Positions 5,576-6,107 of a stretch of DNA of 6,107 bases are shown here, piece after piece (positions within the stretch are counted from its first letter, which is position 1; every line of letters begins with the position of its first letter). The translations under genes were made by a program, and so were the position numbers. Where the stretch lies: contig JAUWLI010000194.1 in NCBI GenBank assembly GCA_030613765.1, positions 1 to 6,107 on the forward strand, in the 5' to 3' direction. The DNA comes from Phycisphaerae bacterium (GTDB lineage Bacteria > Planctomycetota > Phycisphaerae > Sedimentisphaerales > SG8-4). The notes beneath the pieces were generated by a model, which was given only the letters and a program-made list of their open reading frames with translations, was not told the origin of the DNA and searched no databases.

Positions 5576-5604
5576 CTCCTTTTTAGGAGTGACAGGTGTC
5601 ACTC
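5576..5604 (-). promoter_or_regulatory. Two overlapping hairpins around the oxidoreductase ribosome site
   Basis: On the minus strand GAGTGAC (5604-5598) pairs with GTCACTC (5593-5587) around ACCT. This stem contains the TGA stop codon of the upstream gene. Immediately after, CTCCT (5589-5585) pairs with AGGAG (5580-5576) around AAAA, which would mask the Shine-Dalgarno site of the oxidoreductase. The two stems share bases 5587-5589, so they cannot both be complete. A ribosome terminating at the stop would open the first stem. Translational coupling or a small switch is possible, but the second stem is only five pairs. Confidence 0.4.
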
Positions 5605-6107
5605 TGGCAGTTTAGAAATGCGGAAATCATCAAACCTGATCCAGTGCTCGGCATTTGGTGGGCCGTTGTAGCATTGTATGCTGACCTGGTCGTCGCGTTG
5701 TGGGGGCAGCTTTCCTTTAGCTGCGGTTTGAAACTCGCCCTTAGCGTCCGGTCGAAACATGGCTACGAAACTGTTTTTGTCAACAATGAGCCGAAGCTGG
5801 ACTGACTTGCCTGGCATGGGCTTGCGGCCCGGGATAATCATAAGCTGTCCACTGACCAGCTCCTTGACGAGCTTGAAAACCGGCTTGCCGTTGTTGTACC
5901 AGGTTATGCCTGCCTGCTCATACTGCTGCGTCGGCACGGTATTATTTGTCACAGTCACGTCGATGGCGAATTTTCCTCTGTTGCGGTCCGGTGCTTCACG
6001 AACCAGAGCATTCTTTACATTATGTGCCACGCCCGGCTGAACGAAAATCTCCAGCCCCCCATCCTTGATCCGCCATGTTTTCGAATTTTCCCGCAGCCAG
6101 CTCCAGC
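5599..6107 (-). CDS. DUF1349-like concanavalin-fold protein (5' end outside window)
   Basis: The frame is open to the right edge, so the N-terminus is missing and 168 residues are visible. An internal GTG at 6030 is not the real start because WSWLRENSKTWRIKDGGLEI reads straight through upstream of it. The pattern W-W-RE, W-I-DG-LEI, NALVREAP, AGITWYNNG and the closing HWIRFDDFRISKLPE is typical of DUF1349-like, laminin-G/concanavalin-fold beta-sandwich domains. These domains often accompany glycan-degrading or sugar-binding proteins in planctomycetes and related bacteria. The visible part contains only this domain, so a signal peptide or catalytic module may lie further upstream. It ends TGA 28 bases before the Tat oxidoreductase start, which implies co-transcription. 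Family assignment is from remembered patterns and not a search. Confidence 0.65.
   Translation of the reverse strand, partial: WSWLRENSKTWRIKDGGLEIFVQPGVAHNVKNALVREAPDRNRGKFAIDVTVTNNTVPTQQYEQAGITWYNNGKPVFKLVKELVSGQLMIIPGRKPMPGKSVQLRLIVDKNSFVAMFRPDAKGEFQTAAKGKLPPQRDDQVSIQCYNGPPNAEHWIRFDDFRISKLPE

Noticed and set aside
5599..6030. GTG at 6030 as the start of the DUF1349-like gene
   Set aside because: Domain-consistent residues continue in frame upstream to the window edge, so the GTG is an internal valine.

Overview
All supported genes in this window read on the minus strand. The mix is typical of a heterotrophic planctomycete-type bacterium (Phycisphaerae-like is my guess): Tat-exported Gfo/Idh/MocA oxidoreductases, Tat-exported fucose-isomerase-like proteins and concanavalin-like glycan-associated domains beside ordinary housekeeping genes. 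That assignment is inference from gene content. No rRNA, tRNA, CRISPR array, transposase or recombinase is visible.

Layout in transcription order, from high to low coordinates. The window opens inside a DUF1349-like (concanavalin-fold) gene, 6107-5599. After 28 bases comes a complete Tat-signal Gfo/Idh/MocA oxidoreductase, 5570-4137. A 119-base gap with two small inverted repeats leads to a Tat-signal sugar isomerase of the L-fucose/L-arabinose isomerase-like class, 4017-2425. These three genes look like one sugar or glycan catabolic unit working at or beyond the cytoplasmic membrane. A 17-codon remnant of a second Gfo/Idh gene abuts the isomerase stop (2426-2373). About 180 bases follow with two hairpins and no convincing gene. 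Then comes a 24-codon relic of a proB 5' end (2190-2116), leading into a small membrane-anchored CxxC protein (2102-1539). The intact glutamate 5-kinase gene proB (1455-355) follows, then a partial small membrane protein (288-1) running off the window.

The most unusual observation is that the first ~25 codons of proB occur three times on the same strand. They are found in proB itself (1455), as an isolated relic ending in a stop codon (2190), and as the N-terminal extension of the Gfo/Idh oxidoreductase (5570), where they form the n-region ahead of the Tat motif. Relic and proB differ largely at synonymous positions, so the relic probably came from a different functional proB and not from a recent local copy. 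With the stranded Gfo/Idh 3' remnant, this makes the interval 1455-5570 look like a mosaic built by repeated insertion or recombination at proB 5' ends. No recombinase is visible here, so the mechanism is open.
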